Source of the DNA: Sarcocystis neurona
Lineage: Eukaryota > Apicomplexa > Conoidasida > Eucoccidiorida > Sarcocystidae
Assembly: GCA_000727475.1 (NCBI GenBank)
Contig: KL647291.1
Coordinates: 1,477,148 to 1,541,147 of the forward strand
Direction of reading: 5' to 3'
Length of the DNA: 64,000 nucleotides
The translations under genes were made by a program, and so were the position numbers. The notes below the pieces were generated by a model. The model was not told the DNA's origin and made no database searches. It saw nothing but the letters and a program-made list of their open reading frames with translations. Numbering within the stretch: the stretch's first letter is position 1; each line of letters begins with the position of its first letter. This document shows, piece by piece, positions 37,509 to 49,694 of the stretch.

Positions 37509-40500
37509 GTAGGTAGACATGGTGAGCTAATATTCGAGTGATAATACGGCACACGGCGTGGATGTGTTGCACGCTTTTGGAGTGGACGAAGACTGGGGCT
37601 CGTGGGTCCTGCGAAGTGTTGCTTTGTCTTCATGTTTCTGCATTGGGCACAGTCTTGCAGCAGCCCGTTTGTTTCTGGCCTGCTGCTGCTGCTGCTTTCG
37701 CTGCTGGTCGTACGACTGTTGCTGTTCCCGTGGCTTCGGTGTACGTGTGGCCGCCTCCACTACTGCAGGATGTGTGTGTGGGTGTATGTGTGTGTTCGCC
37801 ATCTCTTCCTCTCCTCGGTTGCCTTTGGTGTTGGTGAATCGTTGCTGCCTGTGTCTGCAGCCGCTCCTACGTCGTCCGCGTTGACGAGTGTCCCTCACTG
37901 CCAGTCAGCTGACTGCTTCGACTGCTGCTTTTCCCGCTGCTGACCCTTGCGGCTGCTGCTGGTGTGGGTTGTGCTGCTGGTTGCGTCCTGCCGCCGCCCT
38001 CGTTACTTTGGCCTCTGCACTGCTGTTGCAACCTCTGGTGCTGTTGCTGCATTATACCGTTGTCGTTGTACCTGCTGCTGCGGCCCACGCTAGCGTTTTG
38101 CTACGGTGTACCTGCCATTCCCTGTTGGTGTCCATGCTGTCACGACCGTGCTGGTGCTGGCGTGCAGTTGCCGTTGCCCATTTTACTCTTGCCGTTGCTG
38201 CTTTGACGGGTGCCTCCGCCGTCACTAGCGAGGTCGTTGCTGCTGGGCTCGCGCGGTTCGGTGGCCCAGAATGGCCGTTTGCTGTTTAGTCTGCAGCATG
38301 CGTGCGCTACTCTTCTGGGCCTGTTTGTTAGTGTCGTACGTGTCTCTTGCGTCTTCGGTTCTTATTACTGCGATCCACACTGCTATTCCAGTTACCAGTG
38401 TCCTCTTCCGCCGCCTTAGGTGCTCCTGACGTCTGGTGGTGGGCTGTCCTGCTGGTACTCGTGCTGCCGGTGCTGCTGCTGCTCGTGCTGATGCTGGCGC
38501 CGCTCTCCGGTGCGACTGCTACAAGTGTTGCCCCTGCTGCTCTTTTCTCGCGGATGGTGCTGCTGCACCTCGTCTTCTGTTGCTGTTTCCTCCCGCTGCT
38601 TTCGGCGCTACTGCTGCAGGGCGTTATTTGAAGCAGTCCCGTGAAGTGAGTCAGTCGCCGTGGGTGATTGATGGGAAAAGGAGGTATCCGATGTCTGTTG
38701 AAGAAGCAGTTGGCGAGCCACTGCGCGTCATGTTTCAGGCCTCGACGTATAAATTTATAGCCGCTGGCAGGTGGGTGGATTTTCGTAAAACGTTATACGA
38801 CCCCAGTGGACCGACCTCTGCTTGTGCGCGTACAGACGTGTGTCTTTCTTTGCCTCCTAGGACTCAGTCGAGCCGCAGATTCGTGCTGCTGCTGCAGCGC
38901 TTCTCACTCGCTTGCACACCATCGCCTAATAATGTCCTTCTGCTAAACGAGTGCTTCCAACTCAAAGTTGGTGTTTGTGAGAGGGACGACGGTGCGCCTA
39001 GAATTTTGCATTGTGTGCGTGTGTGTGGCTGCCCTGCGTGCGTGTGCGTAGTTCTGAGAGGCGGGCTGCCTCTGGTATGCAGGCCTCCAAGCTGCCGGGC
39101 GTACCAACCTCTTGCTGTTGACGAGGGGCACGCCGTCTCTGCGTACTCGTGTAGGCGTGCTTCAAAGCGTATGCGTCCACGTGTGTATTTGTCTGTACGT
39201 CCTCACTGTTGCACTCACGAGATTCCCGAACATGAAACGTTGGGCTACGTGCATCCGGTGTAGCGCCTGCTAGACTTTTTGCACACGAAGGTGTTTACCT
39301 GCGTCCTACGTTGGTCCTCGTGTGTGTTTGTCACACCAGACCCAGCATGCGCAGATATGCCGCCAGGGATTCTTCTGTTTTTGTTGCAGCTTGTCTCTTG
39401 CTACCGTCTCTTTGTACGTGTGTGTACACATTCAGCTGCGCGCCGTTGGCTGCAGTATATACGTGTGGCTGCCAAAACTTTCCTTTCTATCTGTACTTAG
39501 GTGCGACGCTGCACGTCTACAATGTATACACGTGCCCCGATGTGCATGTTCTTCTATGTGTTGATGTCGGTGTTCCTGTGGTTGTACATATTGCCGTACA
39601 GTTTTTCCTAGCTGCTGATCAGATTTGCATTTCCTTCGTCTGCAAGTGTAAGAACTTGTTCATGTGTCCGCGTACATGCTACAATTGTCTACGTGTGTCA
39701 TGTCTTCACGCATACACGTGTGTAGCGAGCGTCAGCAGAAGTCCACTGCTCTTGTTGGTGGTACGCGTGCGAGCGTAGTGCGACCGAGACGCATTCGTAG
39801 TGTGTGGGACTGTCGAGCTGTGCGAAGCTTCAGAAGGAATTGCTGGCGCGTCTTTGCAACTGCAGAACGGCGCTAGGCGAGACGCAGGTGTGCGTTTTTT
39901 CGCTGCCACGACTTGGCGTATGGCTGCGTCCCTTTTGTGCCAGGGCTGCTTGCTGCCGATGTTGCGGCTTTACGCTGCTGTCATTGCTGCCTCACTTGCT
40001 GCGGCCTCTCCTTTTCGTGACGTGTGTCACTGCTGCCAGTCGTGAGAAGCATCTCACATTCTGCTGTTGCTGCTGTTTGCCGCTCCTGCAGAGAAGATGC
40101 GGACGTGCGCATGCTCGGGCGCGGCCGGCCTTTTGCGGTCGAACTGCGCGGCTGCCGGCGGGGACCGGAAGCTCTGCAGCGGCTCATCGCTGGCCACCTC
40201 TCTGTGCAGTGCAGTCAGCAGCAGATGCTGCAGGCGGAGCAGCAACCGCAAGAACACGCCGTCCGGGAGCCGCAGCACGCCCAACAGCAGCTGCAGGAAG
40301 GCAAGAACCTCCACTACTCCCAACAGCAACAACAGCACTGGCAGCAGGAACACCAGCAAATACACGAGCGGATTGAGGAAACAGAACTGGTGGTGGCATC
40401 ACGCGTTCCGAGAAGCACCACACAGTGCGCGCGTCGTGCGGATGGAGCCGTAGCAGTTGGTATCTGCTACTGCTCCGGTGAACAGGGATGCCAGCCCGTT

Positions 40501-43500
40501 ACACGTGGAAGCTGCAAGCGGGACAGCTCCACAGCCCATCGAAGACTAACCCCCCCTCGTGCCGTCCCTGCTTTTTTTGATTCTGCTGCCCGTGCAGCTG
40601 CTGGTGCTTTTGCTGCTCCAGCAGCGGCACCTTGTCCTGCACACGCTTCTACCTCTGCTAGTTCTGCTGCGGTTGCAGCTACTTCTTCTGTTGCTGCGCC
40701 TGCTGCTTCTGAGGCTGCCCCTGATACGTTCGGTTGTACGAAAAGACAGGGCAGTGACGACCAGCAGAGGGTTTGCCGGAGTTCCCTTGCAATTAACAAT
40801 GAGAAAGAAAGTTGCAACAGCTCCTCGATGGGCAGCAGCACAAGCAAGAGGAGTGGCAGGAGGGGCAGCAGCGCTCATGGTGTCGAACCGAGGAACACGT
40901 GCAGCGGAAGCATCGTTATGAGCAGCACTAGCGGCAGCAACGTCGTTTCCAGGACGGACGACAGCAGCAGCAACAGTAGCAGCAAGGGTGGAGTGTGTGG
41001 AGTCTGCGTCGCGGTATTAGGAGAACCGTACACCACCAGCTGCCCGTGCATGCAGTCGGGGGATCCTGCAGTTTGGAAGCAGAGGGTATTGCCAGTGTGT
41101 CCGTGTCTGGTCTACCCGCAGCAGCAGCTGTCGCAGCAGCACAAGATGAAGCAGTGGCAGGAGGCTGAGCCGGGGCGGCAGCGTGAGGGACTGGAACAGC
41201 AGCGACACGGGGAGATAGGGCAGCAGCGGCAGCAGTGGCAGCAGCAGCAGCGTATGCGTGCGACGACGCAACAGCAACAGCAGCAGGAAACAGGGGAATC
41301 GCACGTGGCAGCAGCGCAACAGCGACATCACCCGGGAACAGAGGAGCCACAAAGGGTCCAGGAGGTGGGAGAGAAAGACACCTGGGGAGAACCGCTGCGG
41401 GGAAAGCGGAAACCGCCGCAGCATCACAGTTCGACCGTGGAGTCTCAGGGCCTCTCAGGAGCGGCTTTAGGGCGCTGTCTGGCTAATCCGTTGAGCACGC
41501 AGTCGCCGAAGGAGGAAGAATTGGGAGCACAGGCAGGCGCTGCTTGTTTCTCGCAACAAGCTCCCACAAGCGGAGAAAAAGGAACAGAGAAAGTCGAGAC
41601 AGCAGGATTAAGCACCGTCCCAGCCCATACCTGCGTTCTGACGACCTCCCCATCCCTCTCTGGCTGTGCGTCTTCCCGTCTTACTGCACCTTGTTCTCCT
41701 TCAAACGGTTTGGCGAGATCCTTTCTTCTTGAACGAGAAGAAAACGTTTCCTCAGCACCAGGACAGCCTGCTCTCGGTGCCGTACCCGCGGTCGTCGTAC
41801 TTGGAATGAGAGTGGTGTTGCCCCCAGGACAGCAGCAGGAGCTGGAGCAGACACTGCACCCGGAGAAACAGAAGCAGCGGCAGCAGACACAAAAGCGGCA
41901 GCTGGGGGAAACAGAGCAGCACCACCAGGAGGGAGCGGAGGCAGAGGGAAAATTTCAAAACTCTCTACAGGAGCGACAGGCGATAGACGAAGCACCCGGC
42001 TTCGCTGCGGCGGCACAAAAAGTGGCTCGAGAAGCAGAGGAGCAACTGTTGGCGAGTAGATCAGGGGAACTGAAGATAGTGAGCGATGGGGATAAAAAAG
42101 GTGGAGACTGTTTGCCTTGGAGCCGCAGGAAACGCATGCGCGTGGGGAAGGAAATACGTTTGGCGTTGCAGCACGGAGCGGAAGAGAAAGTCAAGCGCTA
42201 TGAAGCCTTGGTGTTCGCGCAGTCCCCCACCACTCCGCAGCAGCTGGAGGACCTGCAGATGAAATACTTCTTCTCTTGCGGCAGGGAGGCACGCACGCGA
42301 GAGCAGTACGCCCAGGAAGTCATCGCCAGGACAGCTGCTAATGGTGCTGTTGCTGCTGCTGGTCGTGAGGATGCGGGAACTGCTACGTCTGGAGCAGGTA
42401 AGGCCGCCAGAGAATTCAGAAAAATGCTCTGAAGAAGACCGATGGAGCAGTTGAGCGAAACGCAGTACGAACTGGCTCAAGAGACGTGCCGCATGACTTC
42501 GATGTTTCGTTGCAGGGAGGGTACAGAGATGAACTAGCAGGGATACGTGACGTAGGCGGTAGATATGCCACGCGTGAGAAGGGTGAAGCAGCTGACAAGA
42601 GCGTTACGTACGAACGAGCTCTGTGGCCACACGGGACTCAACTGCAGCGGTCAAGGGAAGGCCATTCCCGTTCATATTTGCGCCGCAGATGGCAGCCGGT
42701 GTAGCTGTTGAGTAGAACACCACTTCAGCAAGAGATGGTAGGAGGGCAGGGACACAGACTGTTCCCTATTGGTGCATAAACGAGTCTCTAAAATAGGAAC
42801 GGCTGTAGGGGGATAGGAAAAAAGCTGGGGGCAACACTTATATCACAGAAGGGGACGCGTGCGAGAGGGTCCCTTTCTGCCGGTGGCAGAGTCGCTGCAG
42901 ATGGTTAGGTTGCCGCAAGAGAAAGGCTGGTTGCGAAGAGCTTCAGGTGGTGCGGATGTGGCACATGGTGCGCAAGGTGCAGGAATTCACGCTGCAGCAA
43001 AGCGGAGGTGTCTAGAGGGTGGAATGTGGAGAAGGAAAGGCTGATGCGGTCGCAGCAGAACTGCGCGGGGGAGCGTATGGTGCTGCGGGGGATGAATACG
43101 CTTCTGGGAGAAGCGCTTTGGCTGCTCGGCTGTTGCAGGTGTTGCTGCAGCTGCTGGAGGCGCTGGTACACCCGGAGGGCGTGCCACCAGAGAAGACACG
43201 GCTGCTGGAGGAGCAGCAGGGAAGGAAATGGAGAGCGAGGATGGACGAGAGCAGCCGTCGATGCCAGCAGAGCAGGCGAGTCGTGCAGCGACCACAAGGG
43301 GAGGGGGTAGAGGAGAGGTGGCAGCAACACGAGGGGAAGACGATGGCGTCGCAGGAGGTGAAGACGGTGCAGGACCAGCAGCAAGTGAAGGTCCTGACCA
43401 GGGTAGAGGGGCAGGAGCAAAACGTAAGAATGGACGGGCGGCAGCAGACACGAAAGGCACAAGCGCAGCAGTAGTAGCAAACTACTCTAGTCCTTCCGGA

Positions 43501-46500
43501 CTAGAAGCCGCGGCAAAGACGGGGAGCGGGCTGCTACTGTTTCAGAGGACCCCTCTTCGCGTCCTACATCGCCGCTCGCTCGCGGAGAGGTGAGACAGGC
43601 TGAGAGCGAATAAAACGAGAAAGAACCGATAAAAACATTAGACGTGCCTTCTCTTTTGGGGGACCACTGCTTCTGGAAAAACGTGTTTACATATATATAT
43701 ATATGCATACGTATGTGTAAGGATGCGCATGCGTATACGTGAGTGTATATATGCAGGACAAAGAGGCTCTGCATCTTTGTGTGGGAGTCTTTGTGTACTC
43801 ACACCTCGGTTTCTCCTGAGGCTGTTTCATGTGGGGGAGAGATAGATACTTCAATCATACACACACATAGATGTGTCTGTCTCTCTCTCTATCTCTCATG
43901 TCTGCACACGCGTGTACATATATATCTATATATATATACTAATAACCCTTCGCATTCGTGTAAAGACAGTTCACGCCGTTGTGGCGCCGTGCTTGTAAAG
44001 AAGCTTCGTCCGGTACACCAGGAGATCCCCGTCGCCGTCTTTATACCTAGGCTTTTACCCGCGTCCGTAGACTTTCCCTGGATCTACGGGCGACGCTTTG
44101 CTGTAGCTTTAGTTTTTTCTCGCCTGGGAGAAGGCGCGAAGGTTATAAATGTCCGTGGGGAGGCAACGTTCGTAGCACAGCTCGTAGCGAAGCTGGCCAG
44201 GCCTGCCCTGCATGTTTCTTTTATCGGAGTTTGCGAGGGCGGGAGAGTGACCACGCAAACGTCTTCCGATAGCTATGTTGGTTCTTCGTTGACTCCTGCA
44301 CACGCATGCGGTTCACACAGCCGTCGAGCATCTCTCCAGGCCTCCTTGCTTTATCTCTTCTTCCGACGTCTGCGCGCTGCAAAATTTTTGGCCTCAGATT
44401 TTCTACTGCTTTCTCGCGTTTGCTGTCTTTCTCTGTATTGCTTTTTTTCCCTTGTTGCTTCCTTCTCCCTCGCCTCTTTCTCCAGATCTTTTTCATCCAG
44501 CCCTGTTTCGCGTTTCGTCTTGGTTGCGTCGCTTGTTTTCACTGACCGTTGCTCCCCTGCTTCTCCTCTCTTTCGTTCTCGTTTCCTCTGCAAGGCTCTT
44601 CGTTCTCCTTCTCTCTGCGTGTTCTCCAGCTGCTCCTGGACACTACTTGTCCGCCATTGTTTTTTTCGCTTCTTCGCCTTCTTCTCCCGCTGCCTCCATT
44701 TCTTACCTTCCCTAGTTTATCTTGCCTTCCTCTTCAGCTGTGGTTCTTGTTCAACTTTTTCCCTCTAGTCGTGTGCGTCCCCGCTTCTGTCCAACTGCTA
44801 TTCTCATAGAGCACGGGTGTACACACGTAAGTCGTTCTTCTCTCGTTTTCTTCTCCCTCCCGTTTTCCGCCTCCGTCTTCTTCGTGGGCCGTCACGCTCC
44901 AACTCCCCCTCCCCTTTCGTTCCACTAACTCTTCGGACACGGTCTGGGTCCGTGTCTCGCTGTCGTTTCATCCTGCTGCCAATGGTGATCAGGCAACGTA
45001 TGGTGTACCGGATGAGCTTTACCTTTCTGCACCCACATCTGTTCGTCTGCCACCTGGAGACGCAGGCAGGTCAGAAACGCCTCCACATATACTTGAGCCA
45101 CTGTCTTCTTGACTTGGCCGTGACACCGGGTCCGCACACACGTCTGTGTGGATAGGAAGATATATATTCTTTCGAAAAACTGTGTGTATGTAGGCGTGTC
45201 GGCATGTGCATATTCGTGCCTGCCTAAGTGGGCACGCCTACACCCTGATCAGTTTCTTGTTGGAGCTGCGCTGATGTGTCTGGGGATGTGCGGGTGTGTA
45301 GGTGCGCACCCATACCAGAAATTAGTGTATGTGTATTCCGACTTGTGCAAGTGTACAAATGGCCACTCGTACACACGAGTGGCTTCCTCACGTGAAACGG
45401 TGGCAAGCGCACGCGTATACACGTATATATGAGAGTATTTGATTGGTCTCATACGTATTTGCAGATACACGTCTGGATGTGCACACCCGCCTGTGAACAG
45501 TTGTCTCGGGGTAGTGGGGAGAGGCGGGGAGTGTTGTTTGCCCAGTAGAACCAGCATACTGCTCCATTTGCTACGCGAGATCACTGGACGGATCGTCTCT
45601 CAAGAAGGGTACTTGTCCAGTGTGCCTGCGCGTAGCTGTGCAGTTTCGAAGAAAAAAGGTACAGGAGAGTGTGTGACTCACTTGCAGGCTTTCAGCCAGC
45701 GTCGATAAACGGGCACAAGGCTCGTTACGTGCTCCGACACTTTTTGCGGTCGACCTGTAGCGCTGCGACGTAGAGCAGTTGTTTGTCGATTGTTGCAAGG
45801 GAAGCACCAGGTCTAGCGCCCGTGTGCGACGGTACATATTCCGGACGCTTTGAAAACTCGCCACTACGGTGATGTGCCCTGTGTTTATGCGCGGCCGGGT
45901 GTGCACGTGAACTGGTTTGAAGATATCTACGTGGGTAATACATAGGTGAATAATTGGAATCCTATACTTCGTTGTACACAAAGAATACGTAGATGGATAT
46001 TTAGGATACTAACCACGAATGTATACATCTAGTACGTAGGTGGATAGATGTGAACGGCCGTAGCGTTGAACTGTACCTTTACGTGACGTGTGTGCATACA
46101 GCGAATAGACAGTCAACAGTCGGCGCTGGAGGAGCGCTGTGTGCACGCCTCTGTGCAGATTCCTGTGCATATACATATGTCTAGTCTTTAGTGCATGCTT
46201 CTGAACGTTTCGGGGTGTTTGCACCGTTTGGAGGATTATGTGGGGAAACTTCTGCCCGCAGCGGAAGCAACGGCGGGTGTCTCTTTGCAAGTGGATCGTG
46301 CGCACGCAGTGCTGGTCTTCTGGGGTGGTTGACGCTTGATGACGCGATCTTTCTGTCAGGCACGTATATCAAGGAGTTTGTGCACGGCGACTACGGGCGC
46401 ACCACGCCGTCTCTTTCCTCGCTGCTGCACACGCGTTGCCGCGTATTGTTGCTCGACGTCGTAGATCTCATTGTAGGCAGCGTACCTCTACACAGCAGAA

Positions 46501-46754
46501 ACGTCAGCTTGCCAAAAAGCGACAGGAGAAGCAGCAGGCCGGCGAGTGATGACGGCAGCGTCGCCACTCGCAGCAACAGCAGCAGCGTCGACGGCGCCAG
46601 TACCAGCATGAACGTCAGCAGTGGCTGTGTCACCACAGAGAACATCCGGAGCAGCAGCAACGTTGAGGCTAGCAGCAGTGGAGCTGAGACCAGCTGCGGG
46701 AGCAGCCGGTACCGGAGCAGTTTAGCAGAGGGCAATACGCTGTTGGACTGCTGA
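37286..46754 (+). CDS. PUS10: tRNA pseudouridine synthase PUS10, with long low-complexity insertions; 5' end unresolved
   Basis: Makes pseudouridine in the T-psi-C arm of tRNA (positions 54/55 in known members). Exons: a probable one ending 37508, then 38620-38770, 40092-42397, 43139-43589, 44993-45069, 46360-46754; phases agree at every junction. Conserved blocks in order: GRYLKQSREV and SPWVIDGKR (38620 on), AAGREDADVRMLGRGRPF across the 38770/40092 junction (the catalytic Asp lies in this block), EEKVKRYEALVFAQ (about 42181), RTPLRVLHRRSLAER (to 43589), HLETQAG (to 45069) and TYIKEFVHGDYGRT (46360 on). Insertions: some 680 Gln/Ala/Ser-rich residues after GRPFAVEL, about 150 Gly/Ala/Glu-rich ones before RTPLRV, and a Ser/Asn-rich tail. 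From 38620 on the coding length is about 1,125 aa, roughly twice a whole ordinary PUS10. The frame before 38620 stays open to 38430, so an unspliced Ala-rich reading is an alternative. Acts in cytosol or nucleus. Confidence 0.93.
37560..38619 (+). repeat. CTG/TGC/GCT-rich block upstream of the PUS10 catalytic exons
   Basis: The + strand is dense in CTG-type trinucleotides. All frames are partly open (Leu, Cys or Ala runs), so ORF length is not evidence of coding here. The final pyrimidine-rich stretch plus CTGCAG at 38619 looks like an intron end. It is treated as intron, with a coding Ala-rich reading as the alternative. Confidence 0.6.
40200..42000 (+). repeat. CAG/GCA/AGC trinucleotide-rich coding region (Gln/Ala/Ser runs)
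   Basis: Within the 2.3-kb PUS10 exon. Imperfect CAG runs encode stretches such as QQQQQHWQQEHQQ near 40325 and QQWQQQQ near 41230. GCT/GCA runs at 40580-40720 encode Ala, and AGC runs near 40830-40990 encode Ser. The single frame stays open for 2.3 kb. Homopolymer-rich insertions of this kind are well known in Eimeria proteins. Confidence 0.9.
43590..44992 (+). other. PUS10 intron with a long chance-like open frame
   Basis: GTGAGA donor at 43590 and GATCAG acceptor at 44991. Joining the flanks gives SLAERQRMVYRM, which aligns with the PUS10 family without a gap. The intron holds a TA microsatellite (43690-43715, 43918-43940) and, from 44340, a strongly pyrimidine-rich tract. A 341-codon + frame (43743-44768) runs through it. 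Its second half is explained by the pyrimidine bias. Confidence 0.75.
46494..46754 (+). repeat. AGC-rich Ser/Asn tail of PUS10
   Basis: The last 86 codons before the TGA (46752-46754) are rich in AGC and AAC (for example RSNSSSVDGAST). They lie after the conserved LLLDVVDLIVGSV end of the catalytic domain and have no counterpart in ordinary PUS10 proteins. Confidence 0.8.
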
Positions 46755-46979
46755 GCACCGCGTTTGTTCCGGCGCAGGACTTATTAAGGGAAAGGTTATT
46801 GCACACGAGTACTTTAGACACACACTCCATTGTAAACGTATGTGCCAAAGGATGCGTCCGCCCGTGTAGCGATGTCTCTTGAAAATCAGGTCGTGGCAGT
46901 TTATTTACAGGTATCAAATGCAGAAGCGTGAAAATAGAGGGCTTTTGACCACCATTATCTGTTCAGCAGTCCACCGTTC

Positions 46980-47322
46980 TGGGTCTTGTGCTCAAGCTCC
47001 AGTTAAATTACTCCGGCCACTTTTTTCGCTGTCATCCTGCTTCTGCTGGCGTCGGCGAAGCTGCTGTTGTGGCGTCGCCCTCCGTAGTGTGGTGGTTTTG
47101 GGACTGGTGTTTTGTTTGGGTTCGGAAGGCTCAGCTGCTGCAGAACAAGCGAAGCTTCGCATTGCATACACGTCTGATCTCCTACGTGCTGCCCTTCTGA
47201 AGGTGCCTTGCGCGGTCGTCGAGCTCCGCGGGGGCTACCCGTTTTGCTGTGCCGCAACGGTGTACGCATGCGATGGTTTCATGAACGGGATAGTTCGTCG
47301 ATCCCTACTGCGGCTCCTCTAA
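46980..47322 (+). other. Exon-like open frame, unrecognised
   Basis: Just downstream of the PUS10 stop. One frame reads GSAAAEQAKLRIAYTS, then DLLRAALLKVPCAVVELRGG, ending TAA at 47320-47322. It could be an exon of a small downstream gene with 47670-48108. No domain. Adjacent frames are also open. Confidence 0.25.
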
Positions 47323-47669
47323 CAGGCGGCTTTTCCCCTGCCGCAAACAAGCGTGCTCGCAATAACAAGTGCAGCTGTGCTTTTCGCACGTATTGTTACA
47401 GCGTGTTAGCCACTTTCATGACGACCTCTAAGTACAACAGAGTACGGATATAACGGTCGGTTGCCGTGCAGGCACGCAACCCAGCAATACCAGCAGGTGA
47501 AGACGACCTGCGTATACGGGCTTCGTTAGAACGCACACCAACAGGGAAGAAGGAAGACGCACTGTGTGATTGTTGCAAAACACTTCTGACGACGATGTAA
47601 TCTGCGGTACGAGATTTATAAACGCGTGTGAGTAACTGCTTCGGCTGCGAGGAGACACTGGAACAACGT

Positions 47670-48108
47670 AGTTGCAGCGCCTGCACAGCAGCTTAGCCGC
47701 ACCCGGAGCAGTGGCACCCGTCGCTACCACAGTAGTCTCGTCATTAAGGCGTCAGCTGCAGCACGCAAAAGGGCAACTGTCACAGCGTCGCGGAGTACAG
47801 GAGACGCACGGATCAGCCCAAGGAAGGCAGACGGAGTTTCCACGGCAGGAGCACCAGGAATCATCAGGGCAACAGCAGGAGTGTCCAAAAGAGGGCGAGC
47901 GTGTAGCACAGGAGATATATCACTCATCAGCATGGCACCAGCTGCCGGCCAGGAAACTCAGCAAAAGAAAAATCTGTTAGGGCTGCAGCAGAACCGGGGG
48001 CTGGGCGTGGAAATTTGTCTCGGCTTCTTGGCAACGCATTTGCAGGCGATGCAAAGGCTCGCCCTGAAGAGACTGTTTCTCCTGCGGCCGCCCCTTGTGC
48101 AGAATTAA
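47670..48108 (+). other. Gln/Thr/Ala-rich exon-like frames, unrecognised
   Basis: CAG/ACA-rich sequence typical of coding DNA in this window. One + frame (to 47980) reads LRRQLQHAKGQLSQRRG. Another (to 48108) ends in a Leu-rich amphipathic stretch, FLATHLQAMQRLALKRLFL. The - strand is also open over 47724-47933. Probably part of a real gene, but neither the frame nor the strand is certain. Confidence 0.35.
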
Positions 48109-49616
48109 GCAAGCGTTAGTCGGTCAGTCGAGAACAAGCCTAGATGAAAAGCAAAAATCAATCTAAAGAACCATACCTTAATGCCGTCCGGCTTCCGTAC
48201 ACACTGTGACAGTCTGTTGCACAGGTACGTATACACTGCAGATACTATGTGGTCCTAAATGTACCGGTATAGGCAGTATGATAAGTGAATGTAATTACAC
48301 TCAGCTACGTGTTCGCGTCTCTACGCCGCAGTCAGTACAGCATATCTGTGAAATCTGATAGTGCGCGTAGACTGCCGTTGAGAACCTTGACAATGTGAAA
48401 TGACAGGGACGCGCAGATCAGCGGAGCATGATAGGCGGCGGCTAACGTTCTGAAGAAGTGCGGACCCTCGCGTACAGAATTCGTGTGCGTCTGTACTTGT
48501 AGCTAATCCTAGCAAAACTCAGGGAGGCTCACTTGGTGATTCACGTTCAGGCGCTACGTGTACGCGGCGCAAGGGTGTGGCCGCGGATGCGATGCATTTC
48601 TCCTCTTCATTCACATGTGTATATATGCATACGCGCACCAACACACATACGTGTTGAGTCGTATTTGTACTGCAAACATTCGTGTACGAACACGCGGAGA
48701 CCCTTCCGAAGCTTAGCAGGAGACATGTCTACGTTACATACAAACAACAGGTGTACATCTGATACAAAGGCATGTCGCGACGTCCACGATGCAGGCGATA
48801 TGCGTAAGCTGGGCATACGTACGCAGGCGTACACTCATTATTGTAAGGTGCAACGTGTACCAACGCGCGACGCGCGCGTGCACTTCTGTACACCATAAAT
48901 GTGCTTCGTGCTTATAGTCTTCATAACTTGGAAATACGCATATGCAAACGCCCACGACCGGATGCATACACACTCCCACTCGTGTGCCATCCCGTCTTTT
49001 TGCGTCTTGCGTGATTCACCGGGAGTGTAGCCTGAATAGCAGGTACACGAAGATATTTCGTGTCGAGACATATATGTGTATGACAATTATCTACGTTGCG
49101 GTACGTAGGCACTCACTGCAGATATGAACGGACGTAAAAATACGTCTCAAAAATTCACTGGCAGAGTCTGTGTCTCTTCGCCTATATATATATAAATACT
49201 TGTGCGCTAAACAACAAATATACGTCGTGTCTGTACATTCAATCCTCGCAATCTACACAGACACGAGTAGCAACTGGGGTCGCTCCCCACACACGAGTCT
49301 TCGTGTGCAAACAGGCGCTTGCAGAAGCCCGTGATATTGCAAAAATCTGCAGGATTCTACACGTCAGGTTCTTCAGGCGAATGCGGTTCCCTGTGCCGGA
49401 CCGTGCAGTCTGTCCTGCGTTCATGTGTTGACTACACACGTATGGATCTGCGTTGCGTCCATGCACGTAGGCGACGCGTACGTATACGTATCCAGTGCAT
49501 GCTCTTTGTACACAGTCTTCTGTCTCTGAGCGCTTCTAGCCCTGAAGAAGTCGAGTATAATCACGAGGGACTCACTCTGCTGTCGCAAACCAAAAATGGA
49601 AAATAATGTGTTTACT

Positions 49617-49694
49617 TCGAATACCTGATGATACGTGTGTACGTGCAATTATATATCGAATACCTGATGACACGTGTGTACGTACAATTACACG
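49617..49694 (+). repeat. 39-bp tandem duplication
   Basis: Copies at 49617 and 49656, each starting TCGAATACCTGATGA and containing ACGTGTGTACGT. A few mismatches. Non-coding. Confidence 0.9.

Noticed and set aside
38943..39263. Continuation of the PUS10 frame beyond the GTGGGT donor at 38771
   Set aside because: The catalytic motif AGR|EDADVR is restored only by splicing 38770 to 40092. The read-through peptide is Cys/Arg-rich and unlike PUS10.
40054..42480. Minus-strand Leu/Ala/Ser-rich frames opposite the PUS10 exon
   Set aside because: Antisense shadows of CAG-rich coding sequence; the + strand has clear PUS10 homology.
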